Origin: Geodermatophilus sp. DSM 45219
GTDB lineage: Bacteria > Actinomycetota > Actinomycetes > Mycobacteriales > Geodermatophilaceae
Direction of reading: 5' to 3'
NCBI RefSeq assembly: GCF_900104025.1
Contig: NZ_FNIQ01000001.1
Location: 372,001 to 436,000 of the forward strand
DNA: 64,000 nt
The first letter of the stretch is position 1. Every line of letters begins with the position of its first letter. The notes under the pieces were generated by a model. It did no database searches. It was given only the letters and a program-made list of their open reading frames with translations, and had not been told where the DNA came from. Positions 25,255 to 34,470 of this stretch are shown one piece after another. The position numbers were made by a program, and so were the translations under genes.

Positions 25255-28200
25255 TCACCGCCCGGGGAACGGACCACGGTGGTCGACCGCCCGACCGCCG
25301 TACAGCGACGGGAGACGCTCCTCCGGAGGCGGGGCGGCCGGCCGCCGATCCGCCGCTCGCCGCCGGGTGTCGGCGTCGTGGCCGACACCCCAGGCGAGGC
25401 GTTCGTCGTCGAGCCGGCCGGAGGGCAGGGCGGCCAGCGCCGGCTCGGCGTGCAGGCGGGTGATGCGGGTGCGGGTGTCGGTCAGCCGCTGTCGGGCGGC
25501 GGCGAGCTCGCGCTGCGCCTCGGTGAGCCGTGCGGCGGACTCCCTGCTCGCGGGTGCGGTGCCGGCCAGGCGGTCGTCGTGCCGTCGGCGGGCGGCGTCC
25601 AGCCGGCGCTGGGCCTGGTCGGCTGCCCGCTGGGCGGTGTCGGCAGCGGCGCGCAGCTCGGCGTGCTGCGGATGAGCCTGTTCGGCTGCCCGGCGGGCAG
25701 CGGCGCCCAGGGCGGCCTGCAGCCTGGGCCGGTCGTCGTCCCGGCCGGCGACCTCCGCGATCGCGTTGGGGTCGGTGGGCAAGTCCGGCAGGTGCGGCCG
25801 CCAGCGCCGCGCCCAGTCGTCGAGCCGTCCGCCGGCGCGGGTCACGGCGGCGCGGCGCAGCTGCAGCCGGCCCGGCCCGTCGGCCACGGTGCAGGCGGCC
25901 TGCACAGCGACGTCCCGGTCGGCGTCCCAGCGGGCGAGCAACGACGCGCTGGTCCGCTCCGCTGCCGCGCCGACCAGCGCTCCGACGGCCTCGACCCGCT
26001 GCCGCGCTGCGTCGGCCTCGCCTACCGCCGCCTGGTGAGCCACCTTGGCCGCGGACACCGCGGCGGCTCCGTCGAGATCGAGGGCGACCTGGCGCTGGTA
26101 GGTGGTCTGCAGCCGCTGCAGGAAGGCCAGCTGGTCGAGGCCACGCTGCTCGGCGGTCCATGCCCGTCGCAGGGCGCCCAGCGCCTCCTCCAGCGGGCGG
26201 GCCGGGGCGGAGCGGGCCGCCTCGGCCGCGGCCAGGCCAGCGGCGTGGCCGGGGCCGAGGTCGGCCCGGTCGCGGCCGAACACCGCGATCCACTCCTCCC
26301 GTGCCCCGGCCAGGTCGGCGGCGACCAGGTGGGCGGTGTTCGCCGTGCGCCCGCGGGTCATCCCCACGTAGGCCGAGGCGGCGCCTGTGTGCTCACCGAC
26401 CACCATGTGCGCGGCGGGAACGGTGTCGCCCTGCACGCCGTGGGCCGTGCTGGCGTAGGCCAGCTCCACGTGCGGGGTGACGTAGTCGGCGGGCAGCAGC
26501 CGCTCCCGTCCCCCGCCGGGGCTGACCTTGCCGGGGGCGACGTTGCCACCAGGCCGGTCGCAGGCAGGGGTGACAAGCAGGCCGCCGGTCTCGTCGACGG
26601 CGATGACGGTCCAGGTGTCGCGGTTGGCCACCCCCAGGTCGCGGTCGTTGCGGCGGGTGGTGATCCGGTCGCCCACGCCGATCCGTTGCCCAGCCCGGGT
26701 GCTCACCGCCCGGATGTCGTCGACCCGACCCTCGGCGGTCAGCCGCTCGCGGACTGCCGCGTTCAGCGCGACGGCTTGCTCGCGGGTGTCGACCACCACC
26801 GCCACCGCCTTTCCGTCCTGGTGGCCGGCCGCAGCCAGCTCGGCCAGCGCCTCCTGCAGCGCCGCCGGATCGGAGTGCACGGTGATCTGCCGGCGGGCGG
26901 CCAGCGCGTCGAACACCGCACCGGGGTCGTCCCCGACGCGCATGGCCATCGTCAGGGCCGCGTAGTCGTCGTCCGGGGTGACACTGCCGGTGTCGTCGGT
27001 GCGGGTGAACCGGTGCACCGCGTCCAGAGTGACGTGCGCCGCCGGGTCCACGGCGCGGACGGCGAGGTCGAGCACACCGCCCCGGCCGACCGCGGCCAGC
27101 TGCTGCCGGTCCCCGACGAGTGCCACCCGTACTCGCTGCTCGTCGGCGAGGGTGAGCAGGGCGCCGGCGGTCTCCTGGTCGAGCATGCCGGCCTCATCGA
27201 CCACCAGCAGGTCCCCCGCGGTCAGCCGGGCCGTGTCCTGCGGGCCGGCGTAGGTGATACCGGTGAACGGGTCGGTGTCCCCGGGTGCCAGCCGGGTCCA
27301 GGTGCCGTCGTCGTCCCAGCGCCAGCCGTGCTGGTGCGCCAGCCACGCCACCGACCCCGTTCGCGCGCCGACCTCGGCGGCGGCGACCTTGGCCGCCTTG
27401 AGCGTCGGGGTGACCACCACCAGCCGCCGGCCCTGCGCCTCGAGCAGGTCACGGGCCGCCGCGAGCAGGGTGGTCTTCCCGGCCCCCGCCGCACCCTCGA
27501 CGACGACCAGCCCTCGGTCACCGGCCAGCGCGGTGGCAGCTGCCGCCTGGCCGGCGTCCAACCGGGCCACCACGGGCGGTGTCACCCCCGCCTGTTCCGG
27601 CCTGCCGGAGTGCAGCTCTACGGTGCGTGTGGCAAGCCGAGCGGTGAGGTCGGCCTCCACGTCGAGCACCGGCCGGGAGGTCCACGCCCGGATGTGCTCG
27701 GGCACGCCGTCACGGTCCAGCAGCGGCACACAGACGGCCAAGGCGCGGTCGGTGAGGTCCTCGGCCAGCTCGATCCGGACCGCAGGGTCGGCGACGATCC
27801 CGGTGGCGGCGATGAGCTGCTCGACCTGGCCGCGGACGTCGCCGGCGTTCCACGCCGACCCCCCGGCCGCCAGCCGGGCCAGCACGGTGTCGACCGCGGC
27901 GTCGCGGTCCAGCCCGCCCACCGGCACCGGGACCAGGTCGACCGGACAGTTCCGGTCGCGGTAGCCGAGGGCGACCAGCTCGGTCACCCACCGAGCGGTC
28001 AGGTCCTCGCCGGGCCGGGGGGTGACCTTGTCCGGTCGACCCTCGGCCCAGGCGCGGGCGTCCCATGCCCGGCGCAATGCCGGCCCCGGCGTCCGCCCAG
28101 GGTTCGCGGAGATCCACTCCTGCTCGTAGCGCTCCAGGTTGCGGCCGATCTGCGCCGCCCGGGCGCTGAACGCGCCGACGTAGTCAGCAAGCTCCAGTAC

Positions 28201-28881
28201 TTCTCCAGTCCCGTCGAGGGAGTACCCGTGGACGGCGAGTGCGGCACGGAAGGCCGGGTTGCAGGCCACCGCGGCGTGCCCGATCCCGTTGATAGCGCCG
28301 ATGAAGTCGCGGACACCAACGGTGTGCAGCCCCCGCCACTTGTCGGCGGCGAGGACGCGCGTGTTGACCTGCAGGTGCAGGTGCCGGTGCGGATCCCCGG
28401 CCCGGGAGGTGTGGTGCCGCACCGTCGCGGCCTCCAGCGTCTCCACCGGTACTTGCACCTGGCCGCCGCGCGGGCCCATGCGGGTGGTGGCGTGGGCGGC
28501 GAGCCAGCCGATGATCTGCTCGGCGGCCCGGTCCTGGGCCGCGTCGTACGCGGCGGCGACGTCGGGGTGCAGGGCGGCCGCGAGTGACCAGGACTTCGGG
28601 CCGTTGACGATCACCTCGACGAAACGGACCGCCCGGTCGTCGGTGCGCAGTCGGCCCCGTGGGTCTGCGGTGTCGGGGTCGAGGCCGGCCACCCAGGACT
28701 CGTAGGCGTCGCCGGTCATCGGCGCCAGCTGCTCCACCGGCGCGCCGGGGGTGGCGGTGTAGCGGCGGGCGATGCCGGTGCCTTCGGCCAGGTAGTAGTC
28801 ATCGACGCGGCGCCGGCCGGCCTCGACGTAGTGCCGTGCCACAACGGGCGCGCCGGTGAAGAACTTGACTCCGCCGCGCAT
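25255..28881 (-). CDS. MobF relaxase-helicase (TrwC/TraI-like)
   Basis: 1208 residues. Nicks and covalently holds oriT, then unwinds DNA for conjugal transfer. Residue Tyr18 (VVARHYVEAG) is placed as the catalytic Tyr18 of TrwC; a DDYY pair follows near 27-30. The metal-binding triad is HHTSRAGDPHRHLHLQVN near 157-172. A RecD-like helicase domain has Walker A VEGAAGAGKTTLL near 460, Walker B LLVVDEAGMLD near 560, then VALVGDRQQL and STAHGVQGDT. The last 250 residues are coiled-coil-like. The ATG at 28881 has GGCAGG upstream. No VirD4/VirB4 or FtsK-type partner is present. Confidence 0.95.
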   Translation of the reverse strand: MRGGVKFFTGAPVVARHYVEAGRRRVDDYYLAEGTGIARRYTATPGAPVEQLAPMTGDAYESWVAGLDPDTADPRGRLRTDDRAVRFVEVIVNGPKSWSLAAALHPDVAAAYDAAQDRAAEQIIGWLAAHATTRMGPRGGQVQVPVETLEAATVRHHTSRAGDPHRHLHLQVNTRVLAADKWRGLHTVGVRDFIGAINGIGHAAVACNPAFRAALAVHGYSLDGTGEVLELADYVGAFSARAAQIGRNLERYEQEWISANPGRTPGPALRRAWDARAWAEGRPDKVTPRPGEDLTARWVTELVALGYRDRNCPVDLVPVPVGGLDRDAAVDTVLARLAAGGSAWNAGDVRGQVEQLIAATGIVADPAVRIELAEDLTDRALAVCVPLLDRDGVPEHIRAWTSRPVLDVEADLTARLATRTVELHSGRPEQAGVTPPVVARLDAGQAAAATALAGDRGLVVVEGAAGAGKTTLLAAARDLLEAQGRRLVVVTPTLKAAKVAAAEVGARTGSVAWLAHQHGWRWDDDGTWTRLAPGDTDPFTGITYAGPQDTARLTAGDLLVVDEAGMLDQETAGALLTLADEQRVRVALVGDRQQLAAVGRGGVLDLAVRAVDPAAHVTLDAVHRFTRTDDTGSVTPDDDYAALTMAMRVGDDPGAVFDALAARRQITVHSDPAALQEALAELAAAGHQDGKAVAVVVDTREQAVALNAAVRERLTAEGRVDDIRAVSTRAGQRIGVGDRITTRRNDRDLGVANRDTWTVIAVDETGGLLVTPACDRPGGNVAPGKVSPGGGRERLLPADYVTPHVELAYASTAHGVQGDTVPAAHMVVGEHTGAASAYVGMTRGRTANTAHLVAADLAGAREEWIAVFGRDRADLGPGHAAGLAAAEAARSAPARPLEEALGALRRAWTAEQRGLDQLAFLQRLQTTYQRQVALDLDGAAAVSAAKVAHQAAVGEADAARQRVEAVGALVGAAAERTSASLLARWDADRDVAVQAACTVADGPGRLQLRRAAVTRAGGRLDDWARRWRPHLPDLPTDPNAIAEVAGRDDDRPRLQAALGAAARRAAEQAHPQHAELRAAADTAQRAADQAQRRLDAARRRHDDRLAGTAPASRESAARLTEAQRELAAARQRLTDTRTRITRLHAEPALAALPSGRLDDERLAWGVGHDADTRRRAADRRPAAPPPEERLPSLYGGRAVDHRGPFPGR

Positions 28882-28887
28882 TATCAA

Positions 28888-29446
28888 TACCTGCCAGCAA
28901 TTGCCAACGCGTCACCCCTAGAAATAGCGAAGGACCCCGCGAAGCGGGGTCCGAGCTGGCTACCAAGGTAGCATTCGTGCCGTCAGTCAGTAAATCCTTG
29001 GTCAATGTCGGTTGGCGATGGCTCTCCGTGTGCCGACGGAGCGGCCTACGCTGGACAGTTGTACAGAGTGGGTGATTGTTGGCTATCGCAAGTCAAGCTG
29101 TTCTTGTGTCAGCTGGGGGCAGTGCGTCCACTTTCGGGTCGCCCCGGCCAGGCATGGTTCCTCTGCTGGATCCGGTTGGAGCAGGCCCTTAGAAATGCCG
29201 TCAGCCGAAACTCACGGTCGACCCGTCCACTCGCCGACCCGAAGCCAGTACGAGCATAGGACGCGTCGCGGGCGCTGCGGGGCCGCTGCACCTGAAGGCG
29301 GCAAGCCGCATCGAGGTGTCCCACACTGGGCGGCACTGCTCCCATGAAGCAGCATCGGAGGATCGCCGACTCATACGCTGAATCCCTGGTTCAGCAAGCG
29401 GTCGGCTTGGACCAGTCGAACGCACGAGAGGGATGAAACCTTCCCA
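28888..29446. other. intergenic region upstream of relaxase; candidate oriT; one R3-like copy
   Basis: No supported gene. Two perfect inverted repeats stand next to the relaxase start: GGACCCCGC at 28932-28940 with GCGGGGTCC at 28944-28952, and GCTACC/GGTAGC at 28959-28972. MobF relaxases often act on hairpins beside their own gene, so this is an oriT candidate; the first hairpin could instead be a terminator or attenuator. A R3-like copy (TGTCCCACACTGGGCGGCAC) lies at 29317-29336. The composition falls toward the OLD gene. Confidence 0.4.
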
Positions 29447-31369
29447 ATGAGACTAGAGCACGTCACGCTACGGCATTTCCGAGCGTTTTCTGAGGTCGGC
29501 TGGGAGCTGCCTTCTACGGGCCTAATTCTGATTGCCGGCGCCAACAACACCGGGAAAAGCGCCCTACTGTCCGGCCTTGATGTCGTAACGGGTACTAGGG
29601 TCCCGGAGGTAGCCCGTCATGCCGGAAGCAAGGACCCCGCCGAGGTTGTAGCCCGCTTTGCTCTGTCAGACGAGGATCGTGCGGCCCTTCTTGGCCGGAG
29701 CGCTGAAGGGCAGCGGTTAATAGCGCAGGGCGCTCTAAGTTGGATTAATTTAAGATTCAGCGAGAGCTCAGACTTCACAGTCACTGATATTGTTGGCCCA
29801 CTTCCGGACCGAGACAGCGTGAAGACACTGGCGGCAACCACGCCTGACACTCTTGAGGCCGTGCCCTTAGGGCGGGGCCTGAGGGCACCGTACGATAGAT
29901 CGGTCCGCATAGGTTCGAGTGGCATCCAGATCCAAGGCAACGAGCAGCTACTCTCTGACTACGCCCCAATATTTAGAGGGCTGAAAGCCTGGCGAGCCCG
30001 GTACTACCACTTCCAGGCCTTGCGACCTGGAACTACGCGTCAGCGCCAGCTTATGTCAGATCCCACCTTGGATCCCACGGGAGCCAATCTCGCTGACGTA
30101 CTACTCCACCTCCAAACCAACAGGCCTAGCCTATTTGCTGCCATCCAGAGTCTCATCAGTGAAATCGTTCCGGAGGTAGGACGACTTGTCACTCCAACTA
30201 CCGGAAACCTTATTGAGGTCGCGTTCGAAGACCCCTACGTCACCGACTTCAGGCACAATATTAAAGACGTGGGCAGCGGTGTCGAGCAACTTCTGATGAC
30301 TATTGTTGTTGGGTTGACCCGGTCGGGTCCCTCCACCGTCGTGATTGAGGAACCCGAGACTAACCTCAATCCAGCGGCCCAACGGGCCCTCCTCGGATTA
30401 TTGCGAGATTGGAGTAGGAATCGACTCTTCGTCGTCGCAACGCACAGTCCAGTGATGATTGACTGGAGCGGGGCGCCCGGGAATCTGTTGCTCGTCGCTC
30501 GGAGGCAGGGCACCTCAACGCTAAAGCCCATTCACGGCGACCCCGCCGAGGTGCTCTCGGGCCTCGGCGTCCGATTGAGCGACGTGCTCAGCGCAGATCG
30601 GATCCTGCTATGCGAGGGACGCAGCGACGAGGCGATCCTAGCCACATGGTTCCCTCGGTTAGTCCGGAATCCCCGAGTATCCGTGATACCGACGGGTGGA
30701 GGAGACAACGCCCGCCATGCAGAGACCCTTGGGGAGTGGCTTGCGGCAGCTGACCAGGCCGACCGGCGGCGCGTCCTCTTCGTTCGGGATCGGGATGAGC
30801 TGCCGCACCGCTTGATTGAACGCCTCCAAGCGGCGGGAGCCGTCTACGTTCTGCCAAGGCGTGAACTCGAGAACTATCTGCTCGACACAGAGTCTATAGC
30901 GGCCGTGCTCAATGCTTCCGGAGACACGTCCGTGACCGAGGACGAGGTGCAAACAACCCTAGATGACATAGTGGACGACCTACGCCCCGAGGTGATCATC
31001 AAACGCGTTGCCTGGGAGCTGCAGCCTGTACGACTAGTCGACAATCGTCTCCGCGCCAGTATGGCCCGCGAGCGCGTGACACTCTCGCAAATGCAGGACC
31101 TCGTCGCCAATCGGCTACCTGGCAGCGGAGACATCAGGAATCGCATACACGACCTGTGGACTTCCGCTGAGAACGATGTAAATCTGCGCTGGCCGACCGA
31201 GCGACTTCAGCTAGTCGCTGGCGCCGACGTACTTGACAGACTCTTCATGCGCCTGCGAGGCCGCCACTACAAGAAGGACGCGGACGGGTCGGCCATCGCA
31301 CGAGCCTTAGGATCAGCCCCGCCAGACCTTGACCGGACGGTGACGGAATTCATGAATGAGAGCACGTAG
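29447..31369 (+). CDS. OLD-family ATP-dependent endonuclease-like protein (AAA + TOPRIM)
   Basis: 640 residues. MRLEHVTLRHFRAFSEVGWE is the SMC/RecF-type opening, with Walker A GANNTGKS at 31-38. Walker B is VVIEEPETNLNP near 299-309, followed by the H-loop VVATHSPVMIDWSG. The TOPRIM domain begins RILLCEGRSDEAILATW near 385 (EGRSD), continues VSVIPTGGGDN, and has LFVRDRDEL near 447 with RRELENYLLD. Such nucleases act alone (OLD) or in systems such as Gabija. No helicase or UvrD partner follows. G+C is clearly lower than in flanking genes, with rare codons used freely, which indicates recent transfer. Confidence 0.85.
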   Translation: MRLEHVTLRHFRAFSEVGWELPSTGLILIAGANNTGKSALLSGLDVVTGTRVPEVARHAGSKDPAEVVARFALSDEDRAALLGRSAEGQRLIAQGALSWINLRFSESSDFTVTDIVGPLPDRDSVKTLAATTPDTLEAVPLGRGLRAPYDRSVRIGSSGIQIQGNEQLLSDYAPIFRGLKAWRARYYHFQALRPGTTRQRQLMSDPTLDPTGANLADVLLHLQTNRPSLFAAIQSLISEIVPEVGRLVTPTTGNLIEVAFEDPYVTDFRHNIKDVGSGVEQLLMTIVVGLTRSGPSTVVIEEPETNLNPAAQRALLGLLRDWSRNRLFVVATHSPVMIDWSGAPGNLLLVARRQGTSTLKPIHGDPAEVLSGLGVRLSDVLSADRILLCEGRSDEAILATWFPRLVRNPRVSVIPTGGGDNARHAETLGEWLAAADQADRRRVLFVRDRDELPHRLIERLQAAGAVYVLPRRELENYLLDTESIAAVLNASGDTSVTEDEVQTTLDDIVDDLRPEVIIKRVAWELQPVRLVDNRLRASMARERVTLSQMQDLVANRLPGSGDIRNRIHDLWTSAENDVNLRWPTERLQLVAGADVLDRLFMRLRGRHYKKDADGSAIARALGSAPPDLDRTVTEFMNEST

Positions 31370-32029
31370 ACGCATTACACTCCTGTCCGATCCCCACAGC
31401 CAGCCCCTATCCAGGGTAGCGGGTGGGGAAGAGTGGGTCGCAGGCCATCTCGATAGGGAAGCGTCAGCGCCCTTCCGGCGACCCGCTGCAGCCGGCACCC
31501 TCGGCTGGCTGTGGAGCAGTCGCCCGACCCTTAGGACGGCTCGGGTGGGCCCGCATACCACATCATCTTAGTCCGCAAACAGTCCGCAGAGTCCGCAAAA
31601 AGTCCGCAACTCAGCCAACATCGGTCGTCGGCGGCCAACACTGCCCAACCACAAACCCGCAGCTCAGGCTCGGGTTCCATTGATCACCACACGCAGTCGT
31701 GCATCCCGGGTCAGTTCTGGGTCCTCGAGTCGCGCACGTCCCAGCTCTGATCGGGACGGAGGTTCGCCCTGAAGGCCGCCTATGGGACACCCGTCAGCCA
31801 TCGTGGCTGCCGGTGGGACGCGAACGGAGGCGGAGTCACAGTTGGCCGACGTCGACCGCGTCGACATGATCGGCCCGCTGGTCGGCGCCGACGACATCCA
31901 AGCGGCATGGAAAGCGTCAACTCAGCCCGTCGGCGCGCCGTCGTGGACGGGCTTAGTTCGCCATGCCGCTTAGCCCGGCCGAGGCGACCGGGCGTTCAAC
32001 TGTAGTGGAGGTCAAGCCGCACTGAAGGC
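31370..32029. repeat. remnant element end: R2 repeat, AGTCCGCA iterons, R3 copy
   Basis: No supported gene. R2 occupies about 31418-31515 (CGACCCGCTGCAGCCGGCA core). Four iterons AGTCCGCA lie at 31570, 31581, 31590 and 31601. An R3-like segment (GCCCTGAAGGCCGCC, then TATGGGACAC) is at 31751-31791. A short frame after it (31782-31973) has no known relatives that I recognise. Confidence 0.55.
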
Positions 32030-33034
32030 TCAACCGCTGCCGAAGCGATTGAGCGACCGCACATTTGAGACTACGCGTTCGGGCGAAGAGGCGGGCTGCT
32101 GACGGAGGTGCGCATCGAGTCGAATGGGTCGATTAGAGCCGACTACGGCAAGCTCGATCTTGAGCGTGGCAGCTATTGCACTCTCAAATACTGCCATTAG
32201 CTCCAAGGGCAGATCTCCACGAAACAGAAGCGGCAACAATCCCGCCCCGGTCACCACGACGCCGTCGTCGCGGATCTCGATGCCATGCGCAGCTGTCTGC
32301 TTCTTTTCCTTTACAATGCGAAGGGATCCGGCGCCGATACGAATCCCCAAGTCCTGGTCGGCAAAGTGGATGCGAGCCTTCATGCCGTGAGCTGGCAACA
32401 TGATTGCGGCCGGCCCGACATGCTCTACGAATATCTTGCCATCGCCGGTGATTGTTGCCGATTCTGGCGTCGCTGGCCTCCTCCTTCCGAACTGTAGCTC
32501 CCCTTCCTCCTCTGCGCCTCTCCAAGTTGCAGAGAGACGTGCGAGCAGCAGACTTGAAGGGGGCGTCGTAACCTGTGGGAGTAGCATCCGCAACAGTTCG
32601 TGCCGATGGGCAGAGCGAGTAGATGTGCCATCACGAATCGGCACTTCTAGCTTGGATCCGTCCGATTTTACGACAAACGGTGCTCGACTGGTGTCGAACG
32701 CCCAAGCGTGGACGAACTCGCCATCTCCGACGGCGATTGATAAGTGAGTCAATACGTCCGGCGGAGTCTGGTCGAACTGCCCGCGCATCCCCGCCCACCA
32801 ATCGGCGGGATCGACCGGGCCAGGATCCATGATGGCACCGGTCCTGTCATGGACACCAATGATGTAGACGACCGGCTCTCCAGCGGCCTTATTGCAGAGC
32901 CCAGCCAGCTGTCGGGCTGTCGTCTTCTCCGGCCACCTAGCCTTGCATTCAGTGAGATCGTCTTCGGGCGTAATGCCTTTACGGAGTGCGTCGACGGCCT
33001 GCAAAACGCGGCCTTCTAGGACCGTGGGGCGCAT
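32030..33034 (-). CDS. AlbA_2/Schlafen-like domain protein
   Basis: 334 residues. Residues 20-70 (ITPEDDLTECKARWPEKTTA, QLAGLCNKAAGEPVVYIIGV, HDRTGAI) match the AlbA_2 pattern, with E29-x-K31 and the GV-D strand near 60-63. The middle part (PIRDGTSTRSAHRHELLRML) is typical of the end of that domain. The last 180 residues are beta-rich and unrecognised. AlbA_2 proteins include DNA/RNA-binding regulators and defence components. It is convergent with the OLD-like gene across 660 bp. Confidence 0.7.
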   Translation of the reverse strand: MRPTVLEGRVLQAVDALRKGITPEDDLTECKARWPEKTTARQLAGLCNKAAGEPVVYIIGVHDRTGAIMDPGPVDPADWWAGMRGQFDQTPPDVLTHLSIAVGDGEFVHAWAFDTSRAPFVVKSDGSKLEVPIRDGTSTRSAHRHELLRMLLPQVTTPPSSLLLARLSATWRGAEEEGELQFGRRRPATPESATITGDGKIFVEHVGPAAIMLPAHGMKARIHFADQDLGIRIGAGSLRIVKEKKQTAAHGIEIRDDGVVVTGAGLLPLLFRGDLPLELMAVFESAIAATLKIELAVVGSNRPIRLDAHLRQQPASSPERVVSNVRSLNRFGSG

Positions 33035-33504
33035 GCGACGGAGGCTAGCTCCAGGAGGCGACAGACTCTAAGCCGCTGCTGTGCGCCTCCTGGCCAGCCG
33101 GCGTTGATCAAGGGCGGGGGCGCCGGAGATGTGCGGCCCGCAGCGAGGGTCGGCAAGCCCGCCAGTCCCCAGGCAGCGACCCAGGCCGCCGGGCACCGAA
33201 CGCCGGCCTTGCAGTCCGCACACAGTCCGCAAAAAGTCCGCAAGTTGCCCGTACCCCACCATCGGGAGCCAACCGCCTCCCGCACCCATAAACCCAGGTC
33301 AGAACGCTGGTTCGGGTCATCCGCGCAGGTCAGCGGCACATCCGTCAATCAAGTTGGGGATGACGAAGAGTCTCCCGAGACCTCGACGCGCAAGAGGCCG
33401 CCTCTGTCGACGCCCGAGCCGGTGCGCACGACGAGCATCGGCTACGCGGCTGACTCGACGCCGGAGCAGACATCCCCTCCCCCGCCGGGTACACGCCCAG
33501 TGCG
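33035..33504. other. gap with third iteron cluster
   Basis: No supported gene. AGTCCGCA occurs at 33213, 33224 and 33235, again 11 bp apart. The following sequence reads CAGAACGCTGGTTCGGGTCA, which vaguely recalls a tRNA T-arm but does not fold as one. An open frame interrupted by a stop at 33451 leads into the next gene. Confidence 0.5.
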
Positions 33505-33855
33505 GTGTGGCCCGAGCGCACCGCGGTCCACCCGTCCGCGGCGTCGTTCCGCTCGATGCTGCGGAACCGTGGCTGGTCGGGGCTGGTGGCCGCCGACAAC
33601 TCCGTCGCGGACGGCATCCGAAACGTGTCGTCACATCTGGTGGCCCTCTGGCTGCTGTTTGCCCACGACGAGCAAGGGAAGCCGGCCGCCTCAGGGCTGG
33701 AGCGGGAACTGCTCGGCTACGTATGCAAGCGGGGTGAGGACGAGCCGCTGATGGCCGACGACCACATGGCTGAACGGGCTCCGCTATGGGGTGCAGGTCA
33801 CCCGAGCAGTGTGGCGCGATCCTGGCTGGCTGGCCCCGTCCAGCCAGCGGCCTGA
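33505..33855 (+). CDS. hypothetical protein, possibly 5'-truncated
   Basis: 116 residues from a GTG start. The coding-like part is WSGLVAADNSVADGIRNVSS, HLVALWLLFAHDEQGKPAAS and LERELLGYVCKRGEDEPLMA. The same frame looks protein-like upstream (SPAGYTPSAVW) back to a stop at 33451, so the original gene was probably longer. Unrecognised. Confidence 0.4.
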   Translation: MWPERTAVHPSAASFRSMLRNRGWSGLVAADNSVADGIRNVSSHLVALWLLFAHDEQGKPAASGLERELLGYVCKRGEDEPLMADDHMAERAPLWGAGHPSSVARSWLAGPVQPAA

Positions 33856-33862
33856 CCCTTAG

Positions 33863-34216
33863 TCACCCCCGGCGCAGCGCCGCCTCCAGCTGGGCCGGCG
33901 TTAGGGACGGCTGCGACTTCGGCAGGACCGTCGTCTCACCGGCGGACAGGAAGGTGGCGTGCCCGTGTCCCCTGGCCAACGGGTTCCAGCCGCCGTCCGG
34001 GCCCTTGGCCACGTAGTCCTCGATGAGTCGCTCGACGTCCTCCGGCAGGTGCTCCAGGGTGCAGAGGTTTTCTGCGCCCGGGTTGACCATGACGTGCACC
34101 TCGCCGAGCTTCGTCATGGCCGCAACCGCGGCGCAGGCCTCCGGTGGCTGCGGGAAGGTGTCGGGCCAAGCCCTGACGTGCCAGTTGTCACGGTTGAGCA
34201 GCTCGTTGGTCGTCAT
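33863..34216 (-). CDS. hypothetical protein
   Basis: 117 residues starting MTTNELLNRDNWHVRAWPDT. The body (ACAAVAAMTKLGEVHVMVNP, LEHLPEDVERLIEDYVAKGP) appears globular and soluble. I recognise no family. It is convergent with the preceding gene, 7 bp apart. Confidence 0.5.
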   Translation of the reverse strand: MTTNELLNRDNWHVRAWPDTFPQPPEACAAVAAMTKLGEVHVMVNPGAENLCTLEHLPEDVERLIEDYVAKGPDGGWNPLARGHGHATFLSAGETTVLPKSQPSLTPAQLEAALRRG

Positions 34217-34293
34217 GCGCGGGAAGCTACGGGCCTCGGCTGACACCCCTCCTCGCACGGTCGTCGGCATGGCGCGGTTCCTTTTCCTCAGGC

Positions 34294-34470
34294 TTGCCCA
34301 CCCACGCCCTCGACGGCGGCCTGTTCGTCGGCTCCCTGGCCGCCCGCGGCTGGCCGATGATCGACCACTCGCAGGTCCAGGGCGCCGTCGACGCCTACAA
34401 CGCGCAGACTCCACTTCCCATCTCTTGGGGCACAATTTGGGCACATGATTTTGTGATTGGGTCTCATTGA
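34294..34470 (+). pseudogene. C-terminal gene fragment with GGGCACA iterons
   Basis: A frame with no start reads HALDGGLFVGSLAARGWPMI, DHSQVQGAVDAYNAQ and ends 59 codons later. It looks like the tail of a lost gene. Within its last codons GGGCACA occurs at 34428 and 34439, 11 bp apart, resembling another set of integrase arm sites. Confidence 0.4.

Noticed and set aside
25255-28881. A self-transmissible ICE or an AICE with replication
   Set aside because: No T4SS ATPase, coupling protein, FtsK/TraB-like translocase or replication initiator is found within the island.
28920-28960. Intrinsic terminator of the relaxase
   Set aside because: The hairpin is upstream of the relaxase start, not after its stop, and no T-run follows in the relevant direction.
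29447-31369. A Gabija system
   Set aside because: The OLD-like protein would fit GajA, but no UvrD-type helicase (GajB) follows; the next gene is AlbA_2-like and on the other strand.
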